From Hippasteria phrygiana (lineage: Eukaryota > Echinodermata > Asteroidea > Valvatida > Goniasteridae), in assembly GCA_037893225.1 (NCBI GenBank), contig JAZGUH010000117.1, positions 1,116,001-1,180,000 of the forward strand: a stretch of 64,000 nt of DNA. The letters are read 5' to 3'. Position 1 is the first letter of the stretch, and every line of letters begins with the position of its first letter. The translations under genes and the position numbers were made by a program. The notes beneath the pieces were generated by a model. It saw only the letters and a list, made by a program, of their open reading frames with translations, was not told the DNA's origin and did no database searches. Below are positions 1 through 12,000 of this stretch, piece after piece.

Positions 1-94
1 TTCAGTCGGAATCCCAGTGCAAGTGTGGAATTCACCCTGGTGCCTCAACCTGATGAAAGCATTCTTACCAGTTGCCAACCCATAGATTGTGAAG
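1..94 (+). CDS. SURF module (type B), C-terminal end only
   Basis: Frame 1 reads the last 31 residues of a SURF module, including [10 protein letters not shown], the type-B signature PDESIL and the terminal cysteine pair C-x4-C (CQPIDC). The donor is gtaagc at 95 in phase 1. The rest of this module and any earlier ones are off the left edge. Confidence 0.9.
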
Positions 95-3000
95 GTAAGC
101 TTCCCCCACCCACTAAAATGTTTGAGATTTGAAATCTTTGTTTGGTTGTTTCATGAAGGCTGGTTTTAGATTATCATCAACATTTCTAAAAGCATTTCCA
201 TATTTTTTGTTACTCCTTACCTTGGATTCTCTCTGAACAGAAATATTTCGAAATGTTTATAAGGTTAGTTTGTGCTCGTCAAAACACGTTAACAACATTA
301 TTCTTATTGTGTATCAATAGGTGTTTATGCCGAGAGCCTCTCCTGGAATCTTGAAACCACCGATGTAATCCTCGGCCAGAAGAGTCCGGTCGTTGTGCAT
401 GCAAACGTCACAATGGCCGACTTGGGCTCGGACATTTCTGGGGAGAAACTCTGGAAGCTCAGTCTCTTTGGCAGTCAGAACCCCAGTGGTCAGGGTGATC
501 GGTTCAGCACCAGCTCGCAGCTTTTGAGCGATGAGTTGCAAGGTCTTGCCTTCCAGCGGGGTAGCCCATTAGTATTTCGAGACAATCTTGACCTGTTCAA
601 CATTGGTGCGATTGGCTGTGGCAAGTGGACACATGTGTGCATCGAGTTTGGGCAGAACAACCGTCCCAGACCACAATTCTACTTTTTCACAGTCAGCAGG
701 GAGCCCACACTGATCAGATGCCAAGAAAGAAATTGTGCATCAGGTAGAGCTTGTTTCTTATCTTAACTCTATTTAAAATATACCGCAGTGGTTCTGAATC
801 GATGTGGAAAAGATCAATGAACCTTGAAGCTATCAGACTGATAGGAGTCTTAATAATAAAGAAGGTAAAAATACAATTCCTGTTTGTTTTGTTTTCACGA
901 CAGCCATCAGATTCAACCCACTGCAAGCAACACTCATCTCTGGATCTGTGGTTGATGACCGTTCACAGAATCGCATTCAGTTGAGTGTCTCAATTGACGG
1001 CAGCACGGTTGGCGTAACCGGAAGTCGTCTGTGGGAGCTTTCTGCCTTCGGAAGCAGCAACCCAGATGGATCGGGCAAGAAATACTTGGAGAGCAGACAG
1101 GTCTTGAATGACGCACATGGGAACACTGCTCTACACCCCGGTGAACCCCTAGACTTTGGAAACGTGGACTTCAATTTTGACATGACAGGGAAAGGATGCG
1201 GAGAAGTCCAATATGCCTGCGTCTCCCTCAGGAGAAACTCCCGGGCGTCAGTTGATTTTCAAGTCGAGGCTGTCCCCGACGGGAGTGCTCTGACGAGTTG
1301 CCAGCGATTACAGTGTGATGGTGAGTGCATTTATCAAAAATTACCGACTGACCTTTTTGTCTTGAACAAGATTCTGTATAGTTAAATTTATGTGATTCCA
1401 GTTTTCAGTTATTGTTTTGATTTTTTTTAAAATTGGTAACTGCAGAGTCACATCCAGTGAAGAATGTTAATATGTTTTTGTTTCGGTTTTAATTACTTTT
1501 TTTGCTGCAGGTGTTTTCTTTGAGTCCATGAACTGGCTGTACGAAACTGATCCCATTATGCTCGGAGAGGAGACTGGAATGGACGTCCATGCTATGATTC
1601 AGAGCAAAGAAGGCACACGGGACGTCCAAGGCAAGGGCCTGTGGCAGCTCAATCTCTTTTCAAGTCGCAACGCGGATGGCAGTGGGGACCGCGCTGGCTT
1701 GAAACGGCAGATACTAGACGAAGAGACGGCCAGTCAGCCCCTGATTGGCGGCACGCCCCTAAACCTGCTGAACATCAGGACGGAATTTGACCTGGGCTTG
1801 GTGGGATGCACCGATTACCTGTACCTCTGCCTCGAGTTTGCTAAAGGAAGGATACCTAACCCACGCTTTTACATGTTTACAACAGCTGGTACACCAACAC
1901 TCATTAGCTGCCAGCCCAGACCTTGCCAATCAGGTAAGGAAAACAAATTGTCTGTAATTTAATTTTGTGTAATTTTGTGTAATTTTGTGTCATTTTGTGT
2001 CATTTTGTGTCATTTTGTGTCATTCTGTGACATGTTTTCAAACTACAAGGAGAGTGTGTATATGTACACACTGTTGGTTTTAAGTTTAATGTTCTTTGGT
2101 TGTTAATTGTTGGGTAATTATCATTTAATTTTACCTTCTATTTTGCTCATAGCTGTTGACATTGTTGATGTTGCATCCACACCAATCATTGGCAACGTTG
2201 TTGAACAGCGCACGCTCAATCTCTTGACTTTCAACTTGTCGGCCTACTCATCTCCTGCATCTGCTGGCCTCATGGGATCCAACCTGTGGAGGGTTACTCT
2301 CTTCGGCAGCAACAACGAACGTGGGGAGGGCCCTGAGCTGAATCCTCAGGAACAGGTTCTCGTCGGCAGCCAGGTTGAAATCGATTTGAAGCCGGGTGGC
2401 CGGGTCGAGTTCGGACCGCTGAACATCAACTATAACATGCTGGGTGTGGATTGTGCATCGATTGGGCACATATGTGCCAGACTTAGCAAGAACCCTTCAG
2501 CAAGTGTTGAGTACACACTGCAAGCCTCACCCGATGAAAGTGTGTTAGTGGAATGCCAACCTGTAAATTGTAGAGGTAAGTCAAGAGTTAACCATTTTGC
2601 CTTGAGACAACTTAAAGGTTAATGTAGCGCATGTTGTGTTTCTTTTCAATTTGAAGAAAATATACCGTTATATATTATCCATCAGTAAATTCTTAGGATG
2701 CAAATATATGATTTCTTGCTTCATTAATCAAAGCATCCTTCATTGTCTTTGTCACGCAGGTGTTTTAGCCGAGTCACTGAGCTGGGGCTACACGGCAAGA
2801 GACACCATCATCAACCAGCCGAGCCCTGTAACCATTGACGCCACTGTCATGACAACCGACAGTCGGCAGCTCTCTGGCTCCGGACTATGGCGCATGGGCC
2901 TGTACGCCAGCCGGAGCAGCGATGGCTCCGGCCCGCGCCTCAATTACACCGAACAGATACTAGATCAAAGAGCAGCTGGGACACCACTCTCGAGCAGCGC

Positions 3001-6000
3001 CCCACTGTCGATTCGCAGAATACAGACGGAGTTTGACGTTGGCTCACTGGGCTGTTCGGAGTTCACACACCTCTGCACAGTATTTGCCCAAGGCGAGAAT
3101 CCAGAACCAGCTTTCAAGTTTGAGATTTCAGGCGGAGGGGAAACAATCACTGAATGCATTGAAGTCGAATGCTCAGCAGGTGGGTGGTTTTTATTTTAGA
3201 CAAACAAAAAATTATGATGTGATGGACCTTTTGTACGCAATTAAAGGGAGTTTTTAGGTGTTTGTAGCATTTGCATGAATCAACTTTTGATAGTTGAAAA
3301 CCACTTTTATTCCACCGACAGATGTGGTATTGAGCAGCCTGTCTGCTGTCATGACTAATAATGAGGTCAAGGAAGGCTCAGGTAACCAGTTCAGGCTTCT
3401 TGTTCGTGCTACCCCTGGCAGGGATACTAAAGGTGTGGCTGGGTCAGGTCTGTGGCAGCTGTCTGCTTACGTGACCCCCAGTCTTTCTTCAGACACAAAG
3501 CTAGCTCTGGTGACTCAGACACTCACTCAGCCACAGGAGGATCTCACTCTCAGACCGAGACAGATCCTGGACTTTGGCAGTGTGGAGTACAAGCACGACT
3601 TCACCACTGTCAAGTGCAGCCAGGCAGGCTATCTGTGCGTCGAGCTCAACAAGGGAACCTCGCCAAGCACCACTTTCAATCTTATAGCCGCACCTGAGGG
3701 GAGTGTGTTGAAGGCTTGCAATCCTTTGGAGTGTAAAGGCGTGAGGGTGGACCGCATTGACTGGTCGTACAAAGCCAGTCGCCTCATTCCTGGCCAGCAG
3801 ACCCCATTCGCAATTCAAGCAAGTGTCTCCATGCCTGAGGATACGCGTGACCTTAGCGGCAAAGACCTGTGGCGACTTGGCCTCTTTGGAAGCAAGAACC
3901 CAGATGGCTCTGGAGAGAGGCATGACTACATCAGACAAACTTTGGAGCATGATCAGTCCAACACTCCAATTGTCTCGGGAGCCAGTCTGGTCTTGTCCAA
4001 TGTTACTACGCAGTTTGATGCCGGCACAGTTGGCTGCACTGATTACCAATATGTCTGTGTGGAGTTTACAAAGGGGGATGCCGCTAATCCAGATTTCACC
4101 TTTAGTGTCCCGAATCACAGGAGTGGTTCAGATGCCGAAGAAATCGTGTCCTGTAAGAAAGCTCCTTGCAAAGCAAGTAAGTCCTCATTTTATGCTGAAT
4201 TTAAATATAAACTTTATGATTTCCATACTTGTGCCAACAAGAAGATGATGTTATAGGAGTGCATCAAAATATTAAAGTCAGTTAAACAGTTTTAACGATT
4301 TTGTGATTTTTTATCTTTCTTGAATAGGAGCGGAGTTTATTAACCTGAATGCAGTTCTCACCGACAATAACCCAATCCTTGAAGATAATCCAGACAATGA
4401 GGTTTACATGTCCGTCCTGGCTCTGGCTAGTCTTGAAAGCAGTGACATCATGGGTGAAAACCTGTGGAAGCTCAAATCCTACCTGTCCACAGATGAGGGG
4501 GGTAGGGGTAGGGAGTACGCGGTTCGCCCGCAGATCCTGGCATTGCCAGAGCAGATGAACGAGCCACTGGAACCAGCTGGGGACCTGAGCTGGTTGGACC
4601 TGAGTGTACCTTTGGACATGTCCGGATTGGAGTGTTCCAAGACGCCGTATCTGTGTCTGACGTTAGAGAAGAATGAAGATTCAACTATGGACTTTGAGGT
4701 GGTTGGGATACCGAATGAAGAAGTGTTAAATGATTGCATCGATATTAGAAGTAGATGTGAAGGTACGTCATCTGATCAATTTTTCACATTATTGTTCCAC
4801 TGGTAAAATATTGGCTTTAGGTCAAATTATCATTGACCTCAAATAATATATTATAATTAAGATAATTTCTTTGTGAGAAAATAGATTCAAGGCGATTAAA
4901 AAGCTGCAAGCAATAGCATATCATTTCAGCATTGGCGGTTTTCCAATTCATATAATGATCAGGTAATAAGAATTAATTGTTGCATAAGCTCATACAGTGC
5001 CAGGTGACGTCAAGTCATGACTGCCATTATATTTAAAAAAGTTATCTTCTGGCAAATTTTAAAAGTTGTTTATCGTTGATTAAAGACACACAATGTTCCA
5101 ATTTCCTCATCAGGGGTGGTTGCCACAGAGCTGGAATGGAGCCATGAAGTAGGCGACTTCATGGCCGGGCAGCCTGCTACGCTGAACTTGGATGTTGCTG
5201 TGAAAACCACAGACAAAAGCCGTGATGTGGACGGCCTGGGGTTATGGCGTCTGGGCATGTATGCTAGCAGGCAGGCCGACGGAAGTGGCCAGAGGCTGGG
5301 AAATGTGGACCAGATACTGGACCCCTACCGCCAAGCCAAGGATTTGACCAGTGGCACCACATTGCGGTTCAGGGACCTCCCAGCTAGGTTCGATTTAAGC
5401 CAGCTGGGCTGCGCTGACTACCAATACTTGTGTCTTGAGTTTGAAAAACGAGATAGAGCACAGCCGGATTTCGCCTTCAAGGTGTCGTCAGGGGAAGACA
5501 CACTGGTATCGTGCAAGGCTCAGCCTTGTCGAGGTAAGGAAATTTTTTGTTGAATAAACATTTTTTTTAGGGGAATCAGGTTTTAACTTTTTAGGATTGT
5601 TCTCAAACCTTATTAATTAGGGTGTGGTCAATTTTATTAAGTGCAGTTCATATTTGGGTACGTTAAGCTCACATTAAAGTCGTATTTGTTCTCGACAACT
5701 TTTCAGGGGTGTATCTTACTGGTTTGACCAGTACACCGGGTATCATTGAACTCAGGGAAGGTAGCCCGACCAACACCATCGAGTTCACTTCGGAGGCCAC
5801 CAGTTCAACCCTCGGTGGGGGCGTCGAGGGTTTTAACCTATGGCGTATGGCCATCTATGGGAGCACCCAGCCCACTGGAGTCGGCCCGCGCTATGGCTAC
5901 CGATCCCAAGTCCTGGCAGGCTACCACGGAAGTCTGCCTCTTATGCACGCCGGGGATGCCTTAGAATTCCGCTCGGTTATGGTCGACTTTGACATGACGG

Positions 6001-9000
6001 GAGTGAGATGTTCAAATGTAAAGCACATCTGTACCGAGTTGAGCAAGAATCCAGCATCCTCTCCAGATTTCCAGCTCATGGCTATACCAAGTGAAGAAGT
6101 TTTAACGAGCTGCTTTCCTGTACCATTGAGAGCATGCACAGGTATGAACAAAACCTCGGGCACAGATGTAAAGCTTTATTATAAATAATAACATATAAAA
6201 TTAATTTCACTTTAAACTAGAATTTTTGTTAGCTTTAATTTAAGTGATGAAAAGTCTATCCTGTACAGCTTTGTCTTTGAAATAATAATCTTCTGTCTTG
6301 TGTTGTAGGTTTAGTGCTAAGCGACATGGAGTGGACCATGGACAGTGGTAAGCTCGTCAACGACCAAGAGCAGGATTTCTCTCTTAGTGTTCGGGTGAAC
6401 TCCCTCCCGGGTGGAGCCGAAGTGACTGGCAACAGGCTGTGGCGAGTGGGCATCTTTGGCAGTCGTAATGAACAGGGCACTGGGGACAGGCTTGGCTACC
6501 GGGCTCAAATTTTGGACAGGAAGTTGGCCTCCGTTAGTCTCACACCGGGCTCGTATTTGGAAATGAACGAAATTCAGACATCATTTGATTTCAGCAGGTT
6601 GGGATGCGAGTTAGAATATCAGTACTTCTGTGTGGAGTTTACAAAGGGCTTTAAGGCGTACCCCGACTTCAATATGAGAATTGAAGGGCAAAGAGGAAAT
6701 ACACTGGTCAATTGCAAGATGGTAGAGTGTAAAAAACGTGAGTTCCATTATAATTCATCCTTATTCCTTCCACTCATGTTAATAGAGTATAATTTTTGGA
6801 CCAAATTATATACTTATAAGTTTATTTTCATATGACTGTTGTTTCTTGAGAAGAAAAAAAAGAATGCAGTGAATATTAACAAGAAATTTTCTTTTCAACA
6901 GCTGTCGAAATTATAAGAGTACACACTCAAGTTGTTGGAACCAATGCTCATTTGGTGGAGAGGAATCGCTACAACCGAGTCATGTTCACCCTGGATGCAA
7001 GCACAACTCCAGACAGTGGGTCCGTGTCAGGAGACAGACTCTGGGGTCTGACAATCTTCGGCAGTCAGAACCCAACCGGAACAGGGGCAAAACTCGGGGT
7101 GCAGAACCTGTACACCCTGTCCAGATATCAGGAGAGAAAAGACGTGGTAGGCGGGACGCCAGTCAACTTTGGTTACGTCGACATCAATTATGACATGACT
7201 GGGTTGGCATGCACGGACATAAAATTCATTTGTGCAACACTCAGAAAGCACAGCGACCCAAGCCCAGACTTTGATCTGGTACCAGTTCCCGATGAGCAAG
7301 TCCTTACAGACTGCTTCCAAGTCAAGTGTGATGGTAAGGACATTTTTCCAATTTGTTTGTTCAGAAGAAAAAAAAATCCAAAAGGTAACATTTCATGAAA
7401 GTAAAAGGCCAGTAAGCAGATTTATATATCTTTGTCTTGTGAAGAACTGAAAAATCTGGTTCTTTTTGGGTTTTTTTATCTTATCTTTACAGGTGTCATT
7501 GTGGAGGGTACACGTTTGGAGTTTTCTGGTAATAGCGAATTGGATATTGGTGTTAATGATCTCAATTTTGACGTGACTGTGGTGTCAAGTGGCAACGGGG
7601 CTGAGATCAGTGGGAACAACCTGTGGCGGCTGGAAGTCTTCACCGCCAAGAACAGACAAGGAACAGGGGAGACAAATGTCCTGGAGACCCAGTCGCTGAC
7701 GCCGGCACTGGCAAGTAGGGATCTGCGAGCAGGCTCGACGCTGACGTTCAGGAACATTGCAGCCCGGGTGGACCGAGACCAAATCGGCTGTCAGGAAGAC
7801 AACTTCCTCTGCGTCAACTTGTATAAGGCCAACAGGCCCTCGCAAGACTTTACCCTAGAGGGAGCCTCACCAGAGGCGTTGGTTCACTGCCGCGAAGTTA
7901 GCTGCGTTAAAAAACGTTAGTTAGTGGCATAAAAAAAATTACTTTTTAGTGGATGCTGGAAGCTGGTTGTTAACCAACAAAAGGCCCTTGTAACTGGTAA
8001 TGAATTTGCCAATTGCACTAACCCTCCTGTTCTCAGGGCCAAACTGGACCCAGCTATGCTATAGATCAAAACCTATCAAGTGACAGATTGAAACACACCC
8101 AAACTGTGAGAGTTGGTGTTTAGAGTTTTTGATAGGCTGTGATAGTTATAAGTATAGGATGGTTAAAGAGAGTGTGAGCTCAGTAACTGCAGTGAAACAG
8201 CGAGAATTGAAAGTTGACAAGGGTGAGGAATTGGTTTTTTGAGTGCAAGAAGCAATCATTTAGTGAACACAAATGGTTCCCCCCCCTTTTTTTCCCAGTC
8301 ACTACCCCTGTGTTTCATCATTTTCCAACATCTGTTTGTTCATCATGCCGTTTGTGTTTAACAAAATCCCCTTTAATCCAAATCTTGGCGCTGGTCTCTT
8401 CAACATGAGCTGAGAGAGAGAAAAAACGACAACAGAGCCACAGTCTTGGTGAAACTTGCCTCACCTGTTGTAATTTATATTTATTCTGGTTCTCAATATT
8501 AATTTTGTCTCTTTCACTTCTGATTTTTTTCTCTCTTCCGACGTTGCTACTTTTTCTCTTACTTTCTGTGGTCTTCAGCGCCTAGCAAAGTGGTGAGTCA
8601 CTTGTTTCATCTTTCAGACATTTACAGAGCTGCTAACCTTTTCAAATTCATTTCAGTATTTCAGAAAGGAAAAAAATAAGTATTTTGTTTAGAAAATCCG
8701 TATTTTTCATGAACTTTACCTGAAAATCTGATTTTTGTTCACGTACGGACCTCCTTTTTAACAATTTTTATATTATTTTCAAAGCTAGAGTTGCATCCGT
8801 TCAGTTGGGATCGCAATAATGACCCAGTACACGCGCAGTATAATAGCATAACATGCATGACAAAACATTATTATGGTCGGATTTCACAAAATCCATATTT
8901 ATAAACAAAAATTCATACTTTCGTATTTTTCATGAATTTCCGTATAAAAAAATATGGAAAATCCGTACTGGTTGGCACCTCTGCATTTACTAATTTTAGA

Positions 9001-12000
9001 ATTAACAAATATCCCTTTTGTCCATTATATGTTGTTAAAGTCTTTCTTTTGATACTTGTCACTGTTTAGGGAAATACGGCGCAAATTAAGTTGTGTCCAT
9101 GGTTTTTGGGTGTATCGTCCTGAAAAATAGATTTTCAAATTAAATTGTTTGTTAGCGTTAGATGAGTTTTGATGAGCTGGCCAAAGATCGTAATCCTACT
9201 GAAGAAATGATCTTCAGTATTTTTTTAAGAACATTGCAGGGTGTAGTAAATGTTTGTTTCATTGAAAAATTTCTTCCATGTTAGTTTACAGGAAATCTGT
9301 AAAATGCAAATTCTCAGTCAGGGCATGGATATAGGTTACAACTCATTTTTCATTTTTCATTTTTTTTTATAAAGTTTTAAAGTCTTTTTTAATGTTGTTG
9401 TTGCACACTTTTGACAGGTCGGACAAAAAGGTGATAGAGGACAGAAGGGTGAAGCAGGAGAATCTCTTGCTGGTAGTGGGGTAAGTAATAATTAATATCT
9501 GTTGAATGGATTCTTTTCTTTTCCAGCATCATCTACAAGTTACTTCCCCTTTCTCAATCCAGGCCACCGCCCATCTGCATAAGTGTATACTGCATTTTGG
9601 GTAAAAGCTGGAACATGGTTTCCATAGCAACAAAGCATTTATAAATAAACCTCATAATATTATGCCACAATCAGATCTATTAGATTGTGTAAAGTTTTTT
9701 TTTTACTTTTTTCCCCTTGTTTTGATGATGCATGCATTAATGGTTGGTTTTATTTATTGTTTTTTTTTCTGAATAGTTTCCACCTCCACCAGGACCCCCT
9801 GGATTGCCTGGACCCCGCGGTCCTACGGTAAGTTGAAATTTGTAAATAGTGTAATAATACATTTAAACAAACCCGTTCTTGATGGTTAAAAGCTGAAGCA
9901 CAGCCAGAATAGACAGGAGCCACAGGGGCGGATCTAAAATTTGTTCCACAGGGGTTTTGGACATTTTTTTGTTCGTACATTTGCCCAAGAAGTTGACGGC
10001 AGGTACTCTCTCAACTGGTTTTGTTCTTACCCGTACATGCAAAATAACACCCATACACACAGAAGTGTGAAATACCGGCAATCGCGGACTCCCTCTTTTG
10101 TTTGTACTCTAACTTTTTCGGAAGGCCTCCCATATGTTTTGTACACAAATTTAATCGTGGACGTTTACTCAATCGTGGACCCTTTGTCTGCGTCCTAACC
10201 CTTTTGTCCCTAGTCCACGATGCCGGTATTTACATACTCGGGGTTTTTGGTAGGCGTACAAGCAAAAAATTTGTTTTAGTGAATAAATAAAAAAAATAAT
10301 ATAAAGAAATAAAAATATGCAAGAAGGGGTGTGACCCCTCCTGCCCCTCCCCCCTCCCCCCTCCCCCCTCCCCCCCCCCCTCCCTGATCCGCTCCTGAAC
10401 CTTGGGAATGATGCAACAAATATTTAACCCTTACAGTCCTGAATCTTCCAATTTCAATACGATTTTCCATACCACCTAGGGAGTTAGGGTTAAAGTCAAG
10501 CATTTCTGCTCATGGCTTGTACAGAAATCTTTTCTTTTTAACTGTCCTGACTTTTTCTCTTTTTATTAATTGCTCTTCTAGGGATCACGAGGTGATACGG
10601 GAAATTTTGGACCCTCAGGACCACAGGGAACAAAGGTAAGTCATTTCTTAATTATTTTGCATCTTATGCCAAAAACTGGCACTGTCTTGAACTATAATTA
10701 TCTTAGGGCAACAGTTGCACAAGAAATGCAGTCACAAAATGGTATATGACATTGACTTCTTTTTATAGATATTGTAGTGCACCAATACACAGATTCTCTT
10801 CCAAAGAAGTTTCCTGCTTTTTAAAATGTTAATTCTCTTACCTGTTTTTGGTGCTGGGGGCAGCTGTAGATTCAAAATGTTATCTAGCCTCTTAAATGTT
10901 TCCCTTGTGAACTGGTGTTAAGTTAACCAAAATGTAATTGCAAACAATTTAATAAGAATTGGCCATCTAATAAAATAATATTCAGCTGATGCTGTTTGCT
11001 GCAAAGTTTGACACTGATTTCTTTCTTTTTTACCCTACATTTTTTAGGGAGATACTGGACCAAGAGGTCTGACTGGTCTCCCTGGATCTCCTGGCCAACC
11101 AGGACCTCCCGGCAACCCCGGAACGGTAAGAAATTGAAAGGTCCAGCATATACAAAATAATTCTCAATGATATTTTTTACAGATGTCCGTGCTTTCTGAA
11201 TTGTGTGAGCATAATGGAATTCCCTTTGTGGATTTGAAATAAGGATTAAGTGTCTTTCACTATTCAAAATGTTCAAGCTTTTAAGTTTGTCAAAGAGTTG
11301 AACAATTCCATCAACCACATAATCGTCAAGTTTATCTGATATAAACAACATGTTCCTTAAAGTCTTGAGAAATTAAGCTTCGACGTGTCAGAGATTTTAA
11401 GAAGTCGGTGTACCAGATTGTGTTCAAATTTGATTCACATTGGTGACTTAAATAGCACACTGTGACAGTGGTAATTTGTCTTAACTCGTTGCCCCTTTCT
11501 CAGTCTTGTTCGTTCGGAATTATTTCCCTGTAGGTATCGGCAAGTGCTAACTACGGACAACAGGCTTACAAAGGTGTTTCACCCGGTGGTATCCAGTATC
11601 CTGCAGCCTCTGTCCAGGTAATTTTTTCTTTTACTCCCCCCCCCCTTCCAGCCTCCCACTACCCTCTTACTACCCTCTTACTCACCCTTCCCAAAAGGTT
11701 AACGGTCTGTCCATTTTCTTCAATAAGCCAGTTCGGTATCTCAAAGGTCAAGGGTTATTCAGGATAAAATTGCTGACGTAATGTCACGCCATGTTACGCA
11801 AATGCCCATTCTGATTGAATTTAGCACATGCGCGTTGTGCGACCACCTTTTGCATTCACGCGGGTCATTCGGGATAAAATGTCATTGTGCACATACGCAG
11901 TTGAAATACCAAACTGGCTTATTGTCATTCCTTAAATTTCAATGTCATTATAATCTAGAAGATAACTTAGGAATAAAAAAAAGTGGCAATGCTTGGAAGT

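Noticed and set aside
3501..4118. 205-codon minus-strand ORF opposite the double SURF exon
   Set aside because: Shadow of the coding strand; no family similarity and no promoter or splice logic.
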